DNA of 64,000 bases from an uncultured Burkholderiales bacterium (GTDB lineage: Bacteria; Pseudomonadota; Gammaproteobacteria; Burkholderiales; Burkholderiaceae_C), in contig CAIZHQ010000016.1 in assembly GCA_903932865.1 (NCBI GenBank), positions 372,001 through 436,000 on the forward strand, in the 5' to 3' direction. Shown one piece after another: positions 53,832 through 62,672 of this stretch (positions are counted from its first letter, which is position 1; the number at the start of each line of letters is the position of its first letter). Below the pieces are notes generated by a model that saw only the letters and a program-made list of their open reading frames with translations, made no database searches and was not told where the DNA came from. The position numbers and the translations under genes were made by a program.

Positions 53832-55016
53832 ATGCGTTTTCCGGTGATCAAAAGTTTGTTGACGGTTTCCACTTTGGCGGCCTTGGCCTGTGCGCCCGCT
53901 CTGGCGCAGGACAAGGTCAAAATCGGCTTTGTCAGTACCCTTTCCGGCCCTTCGGCTGCTTTGGGCGTAGACATCCGCGATGCCTTCATGCTGGCCGTCA
54001 AACTCAACGGCGGCAAGCTCGGTGGCCTGTCCGCCGATGTGTCGATCTCGGACGACCAGTTCAAGCCCGACGTGGGCAAGCAGTTGTTCGAGCGCTATGT
54101 CAAACGTGACAAGGTCGACTTTTTGACCGGCGTGGTGTTCTCCAACATCATGCTCGCGGGTTTGCCTGAAGCCGTGAACGCCAAAACGATTTACCTCAGC
54201 CCCAATGCCGCGCCCTCGCCGATTGCAGGCGCGCAGTGCACGCCTTATTTCTTTGCTGTGTCTTGGCCCAACGATGCGTACCACGAGGCCGCAGGCCAGT
54301 ACGCGACCAACCTCAAGGTGAAGTCGGCTTATTTGCTGGCTCCCAATTACCAGGCGGGCAAGGACTCTCTGGCCGGCTTCAAGCGATTTTTCAAGGGCAA
54401 TGTGTCGGGTGAGGTTTACACCAAACTCGGCGAGCTGGATTATTCGGCTGAACTGGCAGCCATCCGCGCAGCCAAACCTGAAGTGGTTTACACCTTCCTG
54501 CCCGGAGGCATGGGCATCAACTTCATCAAGCAGTTCATGGCAGCAGGCCTGAACAAAGACACCCGTTTGATTCAGCCCGGCTTTGGCGCTGACCAAGACG
54601 TGATCCGTGCGGTGGGCAACGACATGCTGGGCGTGTTTGACACCGCGCATTGGGGCTTGGACCTGCCCAACGAAGCCAACAAGAAATTTGTGGCCGAATT
54701 TGAAAAAGAATACAAGCGCCTGCCCACTATTTACGCAGCTCAGGGCTACGACACGGCTTTGCTGATCGATGCCGCTGTGCGTGCGGCCAACGGCAAGATC
54801 GACGACAAAGAGGCCTTGATCAAGACCCTCAAGACGGTCAAGTTCAATTCGGTGCGGGGCGATTTCCGGTTCAACACCAACCAGTACCCGATACAGAACT
54901 ATTACCTGCGCGAGATCGTCAAAGATGGTCAGGGCCGACTGGTCAACCGCATCGTGGGTCAACCTTTGCTGGTCAACCATGGTGACGCCTACGTCAAAGA
55001 CTGCCCCATGAAGTAA
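53832..55016 (+). CDS. Branched-chain amino acid-type ABC transporter substrate-binding protein
   Basis: 394-residue periplasmic protein with signal peptide (MRFPVIKSLLTVSTLAALACAPALA) and LivK/LivJ-like fold: VKIGFVSTLSGPSAALGVDIRDAF, PNAAPSPIAGAQC, TFLPGGMGINFIKQF. This branch often binds aromatic acids or small carboxylates rather than leucine. ATG at 53832 follows CCAGGAGTCATTC. Heads a five-gene importer set, 110 bp after tcuB. Confidence 0.9.
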   Translation: MRFPVIKSLLTVSTLAALACAPALAQDKVKIGFVSTLSGPSAALGVDIRDAFMLAVKLNGGKLGGLSADVSISDDQFKPDVGKQLFERYVKRDKVDFLTGVVFSNIMLAGLPEAVNAKTIYLSPNAAPSPIAGAQCTPYFFAVSWPNDAYHEAAGQYATNLKVKSAYLLAPNYQAGKDSLAGFKRFFKGNVSGEVYTKLGELDYSAELAAIRAAKPEVVYTFLPGGMGINFIKQFMAAGLNKDTRLIQPGFGADQDVIRAVGNDMLGVFDTAHWGLDLPNEANKKFVAEFEKEYKRLPTIYAAQGYDTALLIDAAVRAANGKIDDKEALIKTLKTVKFNSVRGDFRFNTNQYPIQNYYLREIVKDGQGRLVNRIVGQPLLVNHGDAYVKDCPMK

Positions 55017-55034
55017 GGACGCTTGCGTCTTCTC

Positions 55035-55949
55035 ATGACTGGAATTTTGCTGTTGGAGCAGGCCTTGAATGGCCTGCAGTTCGGTTTGATGTTGTTCCTG
55101 CTGGCCTCCGGGCTCACGCTGGTTTTCGGCATCATGGACATGATCAACCTGGCCCATGGCGCCCTCTACATGGTGGGGGCGTTCCTGACGGCCTGGTTGG
55201 TTCAGTTGACCCAGTCGTTTTGGTTGGGCGTGGTGTTGGCGGTCATGCTCACAGCCTTGGTGGGCATGTTGCTGGAAGCCACTTTGCTGCGAACGCTGTA
55301 TGCCCGTGATCACCTGTCCCAGGTGTTGGCCACCTTTGCCTTGATCCTGATCATCAACGAATCCGTGCGCATGATCTGGGGCTCTGATCTGCCTTTGTCC
55401 ATGCCCCAAGCCTTGTCTGGCCCGGTGGAGTTGTTGCCTGGCTTGCGCTACCCGAGCTACCGGTTGGTGATCATTGCCGTGGGCCTGGTCATTGCGCTCT
55501 TGCTGTACCTGATGGTCACCCAAACCCGCATGGGGGCTTGGGTCAGGGCGGGGGCGTCCAACCGCGAGATGGCCATGGCCATGGGCATCAACATCCGGCG
55601 TTTGTTCACCGGGGTGTTTGGCATTGGCGCTGCCCTGTGTGCGGTGGCGGGGGCCATGCTGGGGCCGCTGCTGGCGGTGCAGGTGGGCATGGGTGAGAAC
55701 ATCTTGATCCTGGCTTTTGTGGTCATTGTGATTGGCGGCATTGGCTCGGTGTGGGGTGCATTTGTCGGGGCCATTTTGGTGGGCTTTGTCGACACCTTGG
55801 GGCGCACCTTGCTGCCCATGTTGTTTCGCGAAATTTTTTCGCCCCAGTTCGCCAGCGCGGCGGGGCCTGCGGTGGCGTCAATTGCGGTCTATTTGCTGAT
55901 GGCCGTTGTGCTGTTTGTCCGTCCTCAGGGACTTTTTTCCGGTCGTTGA
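55035..55949 (+). CDS. livH: Branched-chain amino acid-type ABC permease (LivH)
   Basis: 304-residue inner-membrane protein with about eight membrane segments; LivH hallmark GLTLVFGIMDMINLAHGALYMVGAF near the N-terminus and FVIVIGGIGSVWGAFVGAILVG near the end. ATG at 55035 (MTGILLLEQ) preferred over the TTG at 55023. 18 bp after the binding protein. Confidence 0.92.
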   Translation: MTGILLLEQALNGLQFGLMLFLLASGLTLVFGIMDMINLAHGALYMVGAFLTAWLVQLTQSFWLGVVLAVMLTALVGMLLEATLLRTLYARDHLSQVLATFALILIINESVRMIWGSDLPLSMPQALSGPVELLPGLRYPSYRLVIIAVGLVIALLLYLMVTQTRMGAWVRAGASNREMAMAMGINIRRLFTGVFGIGAALCAVAGAMLGPLLAVQVGMGENILILAFVVIVIGGIGSVWGAFVGAILVGFVDTLGRTLLPMLFREIFSPQFASAAGPAVASIAVYLLMAVVLFVRPQGLFSGR

Positions 55950-55961
55950 GGCACGGGTGCA

Positions 55962-56918
55962 ATGAACCACAAAACACCGTTCTGGGTCTGGGGCCTGGTG
56001 CTGGCCGGGGCGATCGCCTTGCCTTTGTTTTTGCACGCGCGAGGCATGGATTTTTACGTCAGCATGCTCAGCCGCATGATGATTTACGGCATCGCCGCTT
56101 GCAGTCTCAACTTGATACTCGGTTACGGGGGCTTGGTGTCCTTCGGGCATGCGGCTTTTTTGGGGATCGGGGCTTACACGGTGGGCATTTTGATCACCGA
56201 AGGCGTCACCAATGGCTGGGTGGGTTTTGCCATCGCCATGGGTTTGTCGGCTTTGGTGGCCGCCATCATTGGTGCAATTTCGCTGCGCACACGGGGGGTG
56301 TACTTCATCATGATCACCTTGGCCTTTGCCCAGATGATTTATTACCTGGTCAACTCCATCAAAGCCTATGGGGGTGACGAAGGCTTGAACATCAAGCAAC
56401 GCTCGGACTTCGGTCTGGGCCTGGACCTGAAAAACGATGTGACTTTTTATTTCGTGGTCCTGTTGGTGCTGGTGCTGAGCTTGGTGCTGATTTCCCGCAT
56501 CATGGCCTCGCGCTTTGGGCGTGTGATTTTGGCGATACGCGATGACGATGTGCGCGTCGATGCCATCGGGTTTGCGTCTTACCGCTACAAATGGGTATTG
56601 TTTGTCATTGCAGGCACCCTTGGGGGATTGGCGGGTGCCTTGATGGTCAACCATCAGAACTATGTCAGCCCGAACCTGATGCACTGGACCCAATCGGGCA
56701 TCCTGATGGTCATGGTCATTCTGGGCGGCGTGGGCACGCTCACGGGCGGTTTGTGGGGTGCACTGGTGTTGCTGATTCTGGAGGATGTGCTGGCCGAGTA
56801 CACCTTGCATTGGCAGTTTTATGTGGGCTGGTTCCTGCTCGCGGTGGTCTTGCTGGCCCCCAAAGGACTGGCGGGCTTGCTCCGCCGCAAGTCGACCCGC
56901 AAAGGGGGGCACGCATGA
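55962..56918 (+). CDS. livM: Branched-chain amino acid-type ABC permease (LivM)
   Basis: 318-residue partner permease with the LivM signatures CSLNLILGYGGLVSFGHAAFLGIGAYT and VILGGVGTLTGGLWGALVLL, and about eight membrane segments. ATG at 55962 (MNHKTPFWVW) 12 bp after livH; ends with ATGA coupling to livG. Confidence 0.93.
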   Translation: MNHKTPFWVWGLVLAGAIALPLFLHARGMDFYVSMLSRMMIYGIAACSLNLILGYGGLVSFGHAAFLGIGAYTVGILITEGVTNGWVGFAIAMGLSALVAAIIGAISLRTRGVYFIMITLAFAQMIYYLVNSIKAYGGDEGLNIKQRSDFGLGLDLKNDVTFYFVVLLVLVLSLVLISRIMASRFGRVILAIRDDDVRVDAIGFASYRYKWVLFVIAGTLGGLAGALMVNHQNYVSPNLMHWTQSGILMVMVILGGVGTLTGGLWGALVLLILEDVLAEYTLHWQFYVGWFLLAVVLLAPKGLAGLLRRKSTRKGGHA

Positions 56919-57670
56919 ACGCCGGGGCCTTGCTTCAGGTGAACGACTTGGTCAAAAATTTTGGTGCCTTGCGGGCCACTGACCACGTCACACTGGATGT
57001 GCAGCCCGGAGAAATCCACGCCCTGATTGGCCCGAACGGTGCGGGCAAGACCAGCTTGGTGGCGCAGTTGTCTGGCCACCTGCCAAGCGACAGTGGACAG
57101 ATTTTTTTTGATGGCCAAGACGTCACCGCCATGCCCACGCACGCGCGTGTGCGCAGCGGCTTGGCCCGTTCGTTTCAGATCACGCGCTTGTTCAAGTCGT
57201 TCACGGTGCTGGACAACGTGGCGTTGTCGGTGCAAGCGCGCAGCGGCAACAGTTTTTCATTCTGGCGTCCGGTGCACTCTGAAAAAGCCTTGACGGCGCA
57301 GGCCATGGCCGTGTTGCACGAGTTGGGTCTGCAGGACCGGGCGCAGGACCCGGCCAGTGAACTCTCGCACGGCGAGCAGCGCATTTTGGAGCTGGGCCTG
57401 GCCGTGGCCACGCAGCCCAAGCTGCTGTTGCTGGACGAGCCCATGGCGGGTGCCGGGCCGGTGGAGTCCGAGCGCATTCTCCAGCTGATTCAGAAGCTGC
57501 GCGCCAAGGTGGCCATCTTGTTGATCGAGCACGACATGGACGCCGTGTTTCGCTTGGCCGACCGCATCTCGGTGATGGTCAACGGCGCTTTGATCGCCAC
57601 CGGCACACCTCAGGCCATTCGGCTCAACCCGCAAGTGGTTGCCGCTTACCTGGGCGAGGAGCACGCATGA
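56915..57670 (+). CDS. livG: Branched-chain amino acid-type ABC ATPase (LivG)
   Basis: 251 residues: Walker A LIGPNGAGKTSLVAQL, LivG-type loop RSGLARSFQITRLFKSFTVLDNV, signature LSHGEQRILELGLAVA (LSHGE in place of LSGGQ, usual for the family), Walker B LLLLDEPMAGAGPVE. ATG at 56915 (MNAGALLQVN); the long track frame is a shadow through livM. ATGA overlap with livF. Confidence 0.94.
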   Translation: MNAGALLQVNDLVKNFGALRATDHVTLDVQPGEIHALIGPNGAGKTSLVAQLSGHLPSDSGQIFFDGQDVTAMPTHARVRSGLARSFQITRLFKSFTVLDNVALSVQARSGNSFSFWRPVHSEKALTAQAMAVLHELGLQDRAQDPASELSHGEQRILELGLAVATQPKLLLLDEPMAGAGPVESERILQLIQKLRAKVAILLIEHDMDAVFRLADRISVMVNGALIATGTPQAIRLNPQVVAAYLGEEHA

Positions 57671-58374
57671 GTTTGCTGCAAGTGCTTGATGTGCAAGCCG
57701 CTTATGGCGAAAGCCAGGTCTTGTTTGGCATGGGCCTGAGCCTGCAGCCGGGCGAGGTCATGGGCCTGCTTGGCCGCAACGGCATGGGCAAGACCACCTT
57801 GATCCGCAGCATCCTGGGGCTCAAGTCGGTCAAGGCGGGCCAGGTGATTTTTGATGGCCAGGACATCACCAACATGGCGGCCGATCGGGTGGCGCGAATG
57901 GGTCTGGCGGTGGTGCCCGAAGGTCGGCAAGTCTTCCCCAATTTGTCGGTGGACGAGCACCTGACGGCGTTTGCCAGCAACCGCCACCAAAGCCGCACGC
58001 CGTGGACGCCCGAACGGGTTTACGACCTCTTTCCACGTTTGGCCGAGCGCCGTGCCAACATGGGTTCGCAGTTGTCGGGCGGCGAGCAACAAATGCTGGC
58101 CATTGGTCGGGCGCTGGTCACCAACCCGCGCCTGATGATTTTGGACGAGGCCACTGAAGGCTTGGCGCCGTTGATCCGGGAAGAAATCTGGCGCTGTTTG
58201 CGTTTGCTGCGCGAGGAGGGCCAGACCCTGATCGTGGTCGATAAATACGTCAACCGCTTGGTGGAGATTGCCGACCACCATGTGATCCTGGAGCGGGGCC
58301 AGGTGGCTTGGGCGGGCAACTCCCAGACGCTCAAGGACCAGCGCGAGCTGTGGACGCGCTATTTGGGTGTTTGA
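57667..58374 (+). CDS. livF: Branched-chain amino acid-type ABC ATPase (LivF)
   Basis: 235 residues: Walker A LLGRNGMGKTTLIRSIL, LivF-type VARMGLAVVPEGRQVFPNLSVDEHL, signature LSGGEQQMLAIGRAL, Walker B LMILDEATEGLAPL. Last gene of the importer set; 25 bp from the convergent LysR gene. Confidence 0.94.
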   Translation: MSLLQVLDVQAAYGESQVLFGMGLSLQPGEVMGLLGRNGMGKTTLIRSILGLKSVKAGQVIFDGQDITNMAADRVARMGLAVVPEGRQVFPNLSVDEHLTAFASNRHQSRTPWTPERVYDLFPRLAERRANMGSQLSGGEQQMLAIGRALVTNPRLMILDEATEGLAPLIREEIWRCLRLLREEGQTLIVVDKYVNRLVEIADHHVILERGQVAWAGNSQTLKDQRELWTRYLGV

Positions 58375-58399
58375 TGGATGTAGGTTGGCCTTTGAGTGC

Positions 58400-59299
58400 T
58401 CAAAAGTTTTTGGCCACCGATTTCACCGCCGCCAGCAGCCTTTGGCTGGCCGGGCTCATGGAGCCCTTGCGTCTGCGCGTGATGCCCACCTGCCGGGCCC
58501 ATTGGTTGCCCGAGGCTTGAAGCGCCTGGAGCTGGCCTGCACGGACTTCCCAGTAGATCAATTCGGCCGGAATGAAGGTGAGGGCGTCGCTTTGCATCAC
58601 CATGGATTTCATCAGCACGGTGGAGGTGGTTTCGACTTGAGCGGTTGGAGGCTCCAGGCCTTGCGCCACAAAATAATCGTCAAACGCCAGTCGCTCAAGT
58701 TCACGCTTTCTTGGCAGAACCCAGGGGTATGGGGTGAGCATGTCGGGGGTGACCACTTTGTGCTGCGCCAGTGGATGTCCAGCCCGAGCGACCACGGTGG
58801 CCGTTTCGGTCAACAGGCGTTCGTGGGACAGGTCCGCGTCGGTGGCGCGCGCGGGCACCGAGGACAAGGCGAAATCCACCTCGCCTTGTTTGACCCAAGG
58901 CATCAGGGCCTCGTTCAACCCGTAGAGCACCGTGACTTGGATGTCGGGCTGGTCTTTGGCCAGCGCCTGCAGCGCCATGGGCAATAAACGGGTGGCCTCG
59001 GTCGGGCCGCATCCCATCAGCACATGGCCGCGCTGGGCGCCGCGCATGGCCTGAATTTCGCCCACCGCATTGCGCATTTCCGCCTCCATCACCTGGCCGT
59101 GTTGCATCAGGGCCTGACCAAAAGGGGTGACGCTGACCCCGAAGCGGCCACGTTCCAGCAGCCGCACGCCCAGGGTTTTTTCAAGCGACTTGATGCTTTT
59201 GGACAGGGCCGGTTGGGAAATGTCCAGCGATGCGGCGGCTTCGGTCATATTGCCCAAGCGTGCTGCGGCCAGAAAGAGTTGAACTTTTCGGTAATCCAT
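58400..59299 (-). CDS. LysR-family transcriptional regulator, divergent from dioxygenase
   Basis: 299 residues. HTH with NMTEAAASLDISQPALSKSIKSLEKTLGVRLLERGR-type sequence, then the co-inducer domain (GHVLMGCGPTEATRLLPMAL, LYGLNEALMPWVKQGEVDFALSS). ATG at 59299 (MDYRKVQLFL); the long track frame extends antisense through the dioxygenase gene. Likely activator of the divergent Rieske genes and possibly of the Liv importer, via the palindrome in the shared 102-bp gap. Confidence 0.92.
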   Translation of the reverse strand: MDYRKVQLFLAAARLGNMTEAAASLDISQPALSKSIKSLEKTLGVRLLERGRFGVSVTPFGQALMQHGQVMEAEMRNAVGEIQAMRGAQRGHVLMGCGPTEATRLLPMALQALAKDQPDIQVTVLYGLNEALMPWVKQGEVDFALSSVPARATDADLSHERLLTETATVVARAGHPLAQHKVVTPDMLTPYPWVLPRKRELERLAFDDYFVAQGLEPPTAQVETTSTVLMKSMVMQSDALTFIPAELIYWEVRAGQLQALQASGNQWARQVGITRRRKGSMSPASQRLLAAVKSVAKNF

Positions 59300-59333
59300 A
59301 ACCCATGGTAATGGAAAAAGCATGGCAGGTTGT

Positions 59334-59373
59334 AGGTCAAGTACTTGACCTTTGTTAACTTGAGGGCTGACAT
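59334..59373 (+). promoter_or_regulatory. 18-bp perfect palindrome and dioxygenase promoter
   Basis: AGGTCAAGTACTTGACCT (59334-59351) is a perfect 18-bp palindrome midway between the divergent LysR and dioxygenase starts. Its right arm contains TTGACC (59345-59350), 17 bp before TGACAT (59368-59373), a plausible but poor -10, so the palindrome overlaps the -35 of the dioxygenase promoter. A LysR operator is likely. Confidence 0.65.
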
Positions 59374-59401
59374 CCAACCCGAAGCCTGCCAAGGAGTTTT
59401 C

Positions 59402-60724
59402 ATGCAACCGATCGATTTGGCGAACCTGGTTCAACCGGACCGCGTTCATAAGAGTGTCTACACGGATCAAACGTTGTTTGATCTGGAGATGGAACACATT
59501 TTCGAAAAAGCCTGGGTCTACTGCGGCCATGAATCCCAGGTCAAGGAGGTCGGTGATTACTTCACCATGCAGATTGGCCGTCAACCCATGGTCATGGTGC
59601 GTGACGTGGACCGCAGCGTGCGTGTGCTCTACAACCGTTGCCCGCACCGGGGTGTGGAGTTGTGCGGCAACCAAAGCGGCAACACGGGCAAGGGTTTTGT
59701 GTGCTCGTACCACGCCTGGAGCTTTCACCTCAATGGCAAAGTCAAGGCCATCCCCTTGGTCAAGGGCTATGACGGCACACGCATGCACACCGACAACGCC
59801 GATTGCAGCATGGTGCCTGCTGCGCGGGTCGACAGTTACCGTGGCTTTGTGTTTGCCAGCCTGTCCAAGGAAGGCCCGAGCCTGATCGACTTTTTGGGCG
59901 AGGCAAAAATAGCTTTTGACGACATGTGCGACCGCTCGCCCGTGGGCGAGGTGGAGGCCGTGCCGGTGTGTCACCGGGTGGTCCAGCATTCCAATTGGAA
60001 GTTCTTCATGGAGAACCAGCTCGACGCCTTGCACCCTTCGGTCACGCACCAGTCCACCGGGGTCTCGGCCCGCCGTGTGGAGCAGCGCCTGAAGCGGGAC
60101 AATGGCTCAGCCCCCTTGTTTTTCCATTACCTGTCGACCTTTGCCTCCAGCTTTGACCAGTGGGATTCGGTGCAGACGGTCAACTTCAAATATGGCCACG
60201 GCATTTTGAAGGCCTACATGGGCTTGCGCCCCACCGATCCCGACACGGTCGAATACGAGGCCTTGATCAAGCAAGCCTATGGCGAAGAAAAGGGTGAAGA
60301 GTATTTGGCGCGCAGCATCCACCATGTGCTGATCTATCCCTATCTTTCGGTGCAGTCGCCTTTGCAGCAACTGCGTTGCTTGCGCCCGATGGCGCCCAAC
60401 AAGACGCTGTCCGAGATCTGGCATTTCCGACTCAAAGGTGTGCCCGAGGCGATTTACGAGCGCTCGCTGTGGTATTTCAACCTGGTCAATTCGCCCGCCA
60501 CCATGATCAATGCCGATGACCTGGAAAACTGGACAAAGGGCCAGCTGGGCCTGGAGTCCAAAGGTGGCGAGTGGGTGAGCTTTCACCGCAACTACGGAGG
60601 CGACACCGAAAAAGACGGCGTGCTTTATTCGAACAACGGCACCAGCGAAGTGGTGATGCGCAACCAGTTCATCGCCTGGGAGTCGTACATCCGCGCCGCC
60701 ATTCAACCCAAGGCCACGGCCTGA
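59402..60724 (+). CDS. Rieske aromatic ring-hydroxylating dioxygenase, alpha subunit
   Basis: 440-residue catalytic subunit. Rieske [2Fe-2S] ligands Cys80/His82 (CPHRGVE) and Cys101/His104 (CSYHAWSF). Mononuclear iron site NWKFFMENQLDALHPSVTH with His211, His216 and bridging Asp208, and the third ligand in NADDLENW. Such enzymes cis-dihydroxylate aromatic acids or amides in the cytoplasm. ATG at 59402 follows CCAAGGAGTTTTC. The beta subunit follows after 16 bp. No ferredoxin or reductase is encoded in the window. Substrate cannot be read from sequence. Confidence 0.92.
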   Translation: MQPIDLANLVQPDRVHKSVYTDQTLFDLEMEHIFEKAWVYCGHESQVKEVGDYFTMQIGRQPMVMVRDVDRSVRVLYNRCPHRGVELCGNQSGNTGKGFVCSYHAWSFHLNGKVKAIPLVKGYDGTRMHTDNADCSMVPAARVDSYRGFVFASLSKEGPSLIDFLGEAKIAFDDMCDRSPVGEVEAVPVCHRVVQHSNWKFFMENQLDALHPSVTHQSTGVSARRVEQRLKRDNGSAPLFFHYLSTFASSFDQWDSVQTVNFKYGHGILKAYMGLRPTDPDTVEYEALIKQAYGEEKGEEYLARSIHHVLIYPYLSVQSPLQQLRCLRPMAPNKTLSEIWHFRLKGVPEAIYERSLWYFNLVNSPATMINADDLENWTKGQLGLESKGGEWVSFHRNYGGDTEKDGVLYSNNGTSEVVMRNQFIAWESYIRAAIQPKATA

Positions 60725-60740
60725 ACAGGAGTCATGATTC

Positions 60741-61367
60741 ATGCAACCCAAAGAAGTCAAAGACGCCCTGGGCACGGGTGTGGTGATCGAAGCCATCCAG
60801 TCCATGTCGGGTGCCGAATCCATCGCGCCCGACCACATGGGACGCGGGCGCATGCCCAGCCAAGGCTACATCCCCAAAGCCATTGCGGTCGATGCAGGTT
60901 TGCGTAGGCAGGTCGAAGAATTGCTGTTCCATCAGGCCGCCTTGCTCGACAACAAGGCCTGGGGTGAGTGGGCCGAGTTGTTCAGCGAAGACGGCGTGTA
61001 CTGGATGCCCTCGACCCCGCTGCAAACCGACTGGCGCCGTGAGGCATCAATTTTTGCAGAAGACCGGCTGCTGATGGAAGTGCGCATGGGCCGTTTGCTG
61101 CACCCCAATGCCTGGTCGCAAGCGGCGCAGTGGGGCACCAACCACATCGTGGGCAACATCGTGATTGAAGCGGCCACGCCCACCACGCTGGAGGTGTATT
61201 CGCGCTTTCAGATGATGGAGATGCGGCGAGATCAGGTGCGCCACTTCGGTGGCAGTTACCGCCACACGCTGATCAAGCAAGGCGAAGATTGGAAGATCCT
61301 GTTGCAGCGGGTGGACATGACCAATGGCCAGGCCGCTTACGACTACGTGATCCAGGCCTGGGTGTAA
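60741..61367 (+). CDS. Ring-hydroxylating dioxygenase, beta subunit
   Basis: 208-residue small subunit (SnoaL/NTF2-like fold). VEELLFHQAALLDNKAWGEWAELFSEDGVYWMPSTP is the family N-terminal core; GSYRHTLIKQGEDWKILLQRVDM closes the barrel. It starts with an unusual ~45-residue polar extension (MQPKEVKDALGTGVV...). Forms the alpha3-beta3 hexamer with the gene before it. Confidence 0.9.
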   Translation: MQPKEVKDALGTGVVIEAIQSMSGAESIAPDHMGRGRMPSQGYIPKAIAVDAGLRRQVEELLFHQAALLDNKAWGEWAELFSEDGVYWMPSTPLQTDWRREASIFAEDRLLMEVRMGRLLHPNAWSQAAQWGTNHIVGNIVIEAATPTTLEVYSRFQMMEMRRDQVRHFGGSYRHTLIKQGEDWKILLQRVDMTNGQAAYDYVIQAWV

Positions 61368-61410
61368 GCCAGCAGACTGGGGCACACAGCTGTGGAGACC
61401 GGCACCTGAC

Positions 61411-62598
61411 TCAAGTCCGGGCGGTTTTCCGGCTGGTAATGACACCGCCGCCCAAGCACACCTCGCCGTTGTACAGCACGGCACTTTGGCCGGGTGTGAC
61501 GGCCCATTGGTCCTGTGCAAAGTCCAGCTCAAAGCCTGGTTCAGAGCCTGGTTCAAAGTCCGCCTGACCCTTTGCCATGGGCAGAGGGTGATAACTGCAG
61601 GGCGCATCGGCTTGTCGGTAACGCGTCTTGGCGGCGTAGGCCCCAGGTGCAGGGGGCAGGCCTGCGCACCAGCTCACATCGGTGGCTTGCAGTTGCGGCG
61701 ACAACAGCCAGGGGTGGTCGTGTCCTTGCACCACCCACAAGGTGTTGTTGGGGATGTCCTTGCGGGCCACAAACCAAGGCGTGTGCTCGCCCGCACCGCG
61801 CAAGCCGAGCGCCTGCAAGGCCTTCATGTCCGCACCTTTGGCTTTGATGCCGCCAATGCCCAGGCCTTGGCGCTGGCCCAGGGTGTAAAAGCTCAGACCC
61901 ACATGCTGGCCAATGATCCGACCCGTGGGGTCCTTGATCGGGCCGGGCTCTTTGCTGATGTAGCGGTTCAAAAATTCGCGAAAGGGACGCTCGCCAATGA
62001 AACAGATGCCCGTGGAGTCTTTCTTTTTGGCATTGGGCAAACCGATCTCTTCGGCGATGCGGCGCACTTCGGTCTTGTGCAACTCGCCCACCGGAAACAG
62101 GGTTTTGGACAGCTGTGCTTGGTTCAGGCGGTGCAGGAAATAGCTCTGGTCTTTGCTGGGGTCCAAGCCCTTGAGCAGCTCAAACAGACCGCTGGCCGTG
62201 TTCTGCCGCACACGGGCATAGTGGCCGGTTGCGATTTTTTCGGCCCCCAGGCGCATGGCGTGGTCTAAAAATGATTTGAATTTGATCTCGGCGTTGCACA
62301 GGATGTCCGGGTTGGGCGTGCGCCCTGCTTGGTATTCGCGCACAAACTCGGAAAAAACCCGGTCCTTGTAATCGGCTGCAAAATTGACGTGTTCGATCTC
62401 GATGTCCAGCACATCGGCCACGGCGGCGGCGTCCACAAAGTCGACATTGGAGGAGCAGTATTCGCTGTCATCGTCGTCTTCCCAGTTTTTCATGAAGATG
62501 CCGATCACCTCGTGGCCCTGCTGTTTGAGCAGGTGGACGGTGACGGCGGAATCGACGCCGCCGGACAAGCCGACGACCACGCGTGAAAAGTGTGACAT
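61411..62598 (-). CDS. mnmA: tRNA-specific 2-thiouridylase MnmA
   Basis: 395-residue PP-loop enzyme making 2-thiouridine at the wobble base of Lys, Glu and Gln tRNAs. PP-loop [27 protein letters not shown], first catalytic Cys in [12 protein letters not shown], second in [12 protein letters not shown], and C-terminal [18 protein letters not shown]. The last domain contains a short [10 protein letters not shown] stretch caused by a 12-bp duplication. ATG at 62598; divergent from the lytic transglycosylase. Confidence 0.97.
   Translation of the reverse strand: MSHFSRVVVGLSGGVDSAVTVHLLKQQGHEVIGIFMKNWEDDDDSEYCSSNVDFVDAAAVADVLDIEIEHVNFAADYKDRVFSEFVREYQAGRTPNPDILCNAEIKFKSFLDHAMRLGAEKIATGHYARVRQNTASGLFELLKGLDPSKDQSYFLHRLNQAQLSKTLFPVGELHKTEVRRIAEEIGLPNAKKKDSTGICFIGERPFREFLNRYISKEPGPIKDPTGRIIGQHVGLSFYTLGQRQGLGIGGIKAKGADMKALQALGLRGAGEHTPWFVARKDIPNNTLWVVQGHDHPWLLSPQLQATDVSWCAGLPPAPGAYAAKTRYRQADAPCSYHPLPMAKGQADFEPGSEPGFELDFAQDQWAVTPGQSAVLYNGEVCLGGGVITSRKTART
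61533..61556. repeat. 12-bp tandem duplication inside mnmA
   Basis: AGCCTGGTTCAG followed directly by AGCCTGGTTCAA, in frame within the C-terminal beta-barrel part of mnmA; adds four codons (encodes EPGS/EPGF on the minus strand). Confidence 0.75.
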
Positions 62599-62647
62599 GA
62601 CCGAATTATCCAGTGCACTGTGTCATGGTCACTGGTTGGCGAAAATT

Positions 62648-62653
62648 TATAAT
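62648..62653 (+). promoter_or_regulatory. Consensus -10 TATAAT for the lytic transglycosylase gene
   Basis: TATAAT ends 19 bp before the ATG at 62673; the 17-bp-upstream position has no good -35. Confidence 0.55.
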
Positions 62654-62672
62654 ACGCGGTTGGTTCAAATTC

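Noticed and set aside
53826-55523. 565-residue minus-strand ORF opposite the Liv genes
   Set aside because: Low-complexity Gln/His composition; opposite strand carries obvious transporter proteins.
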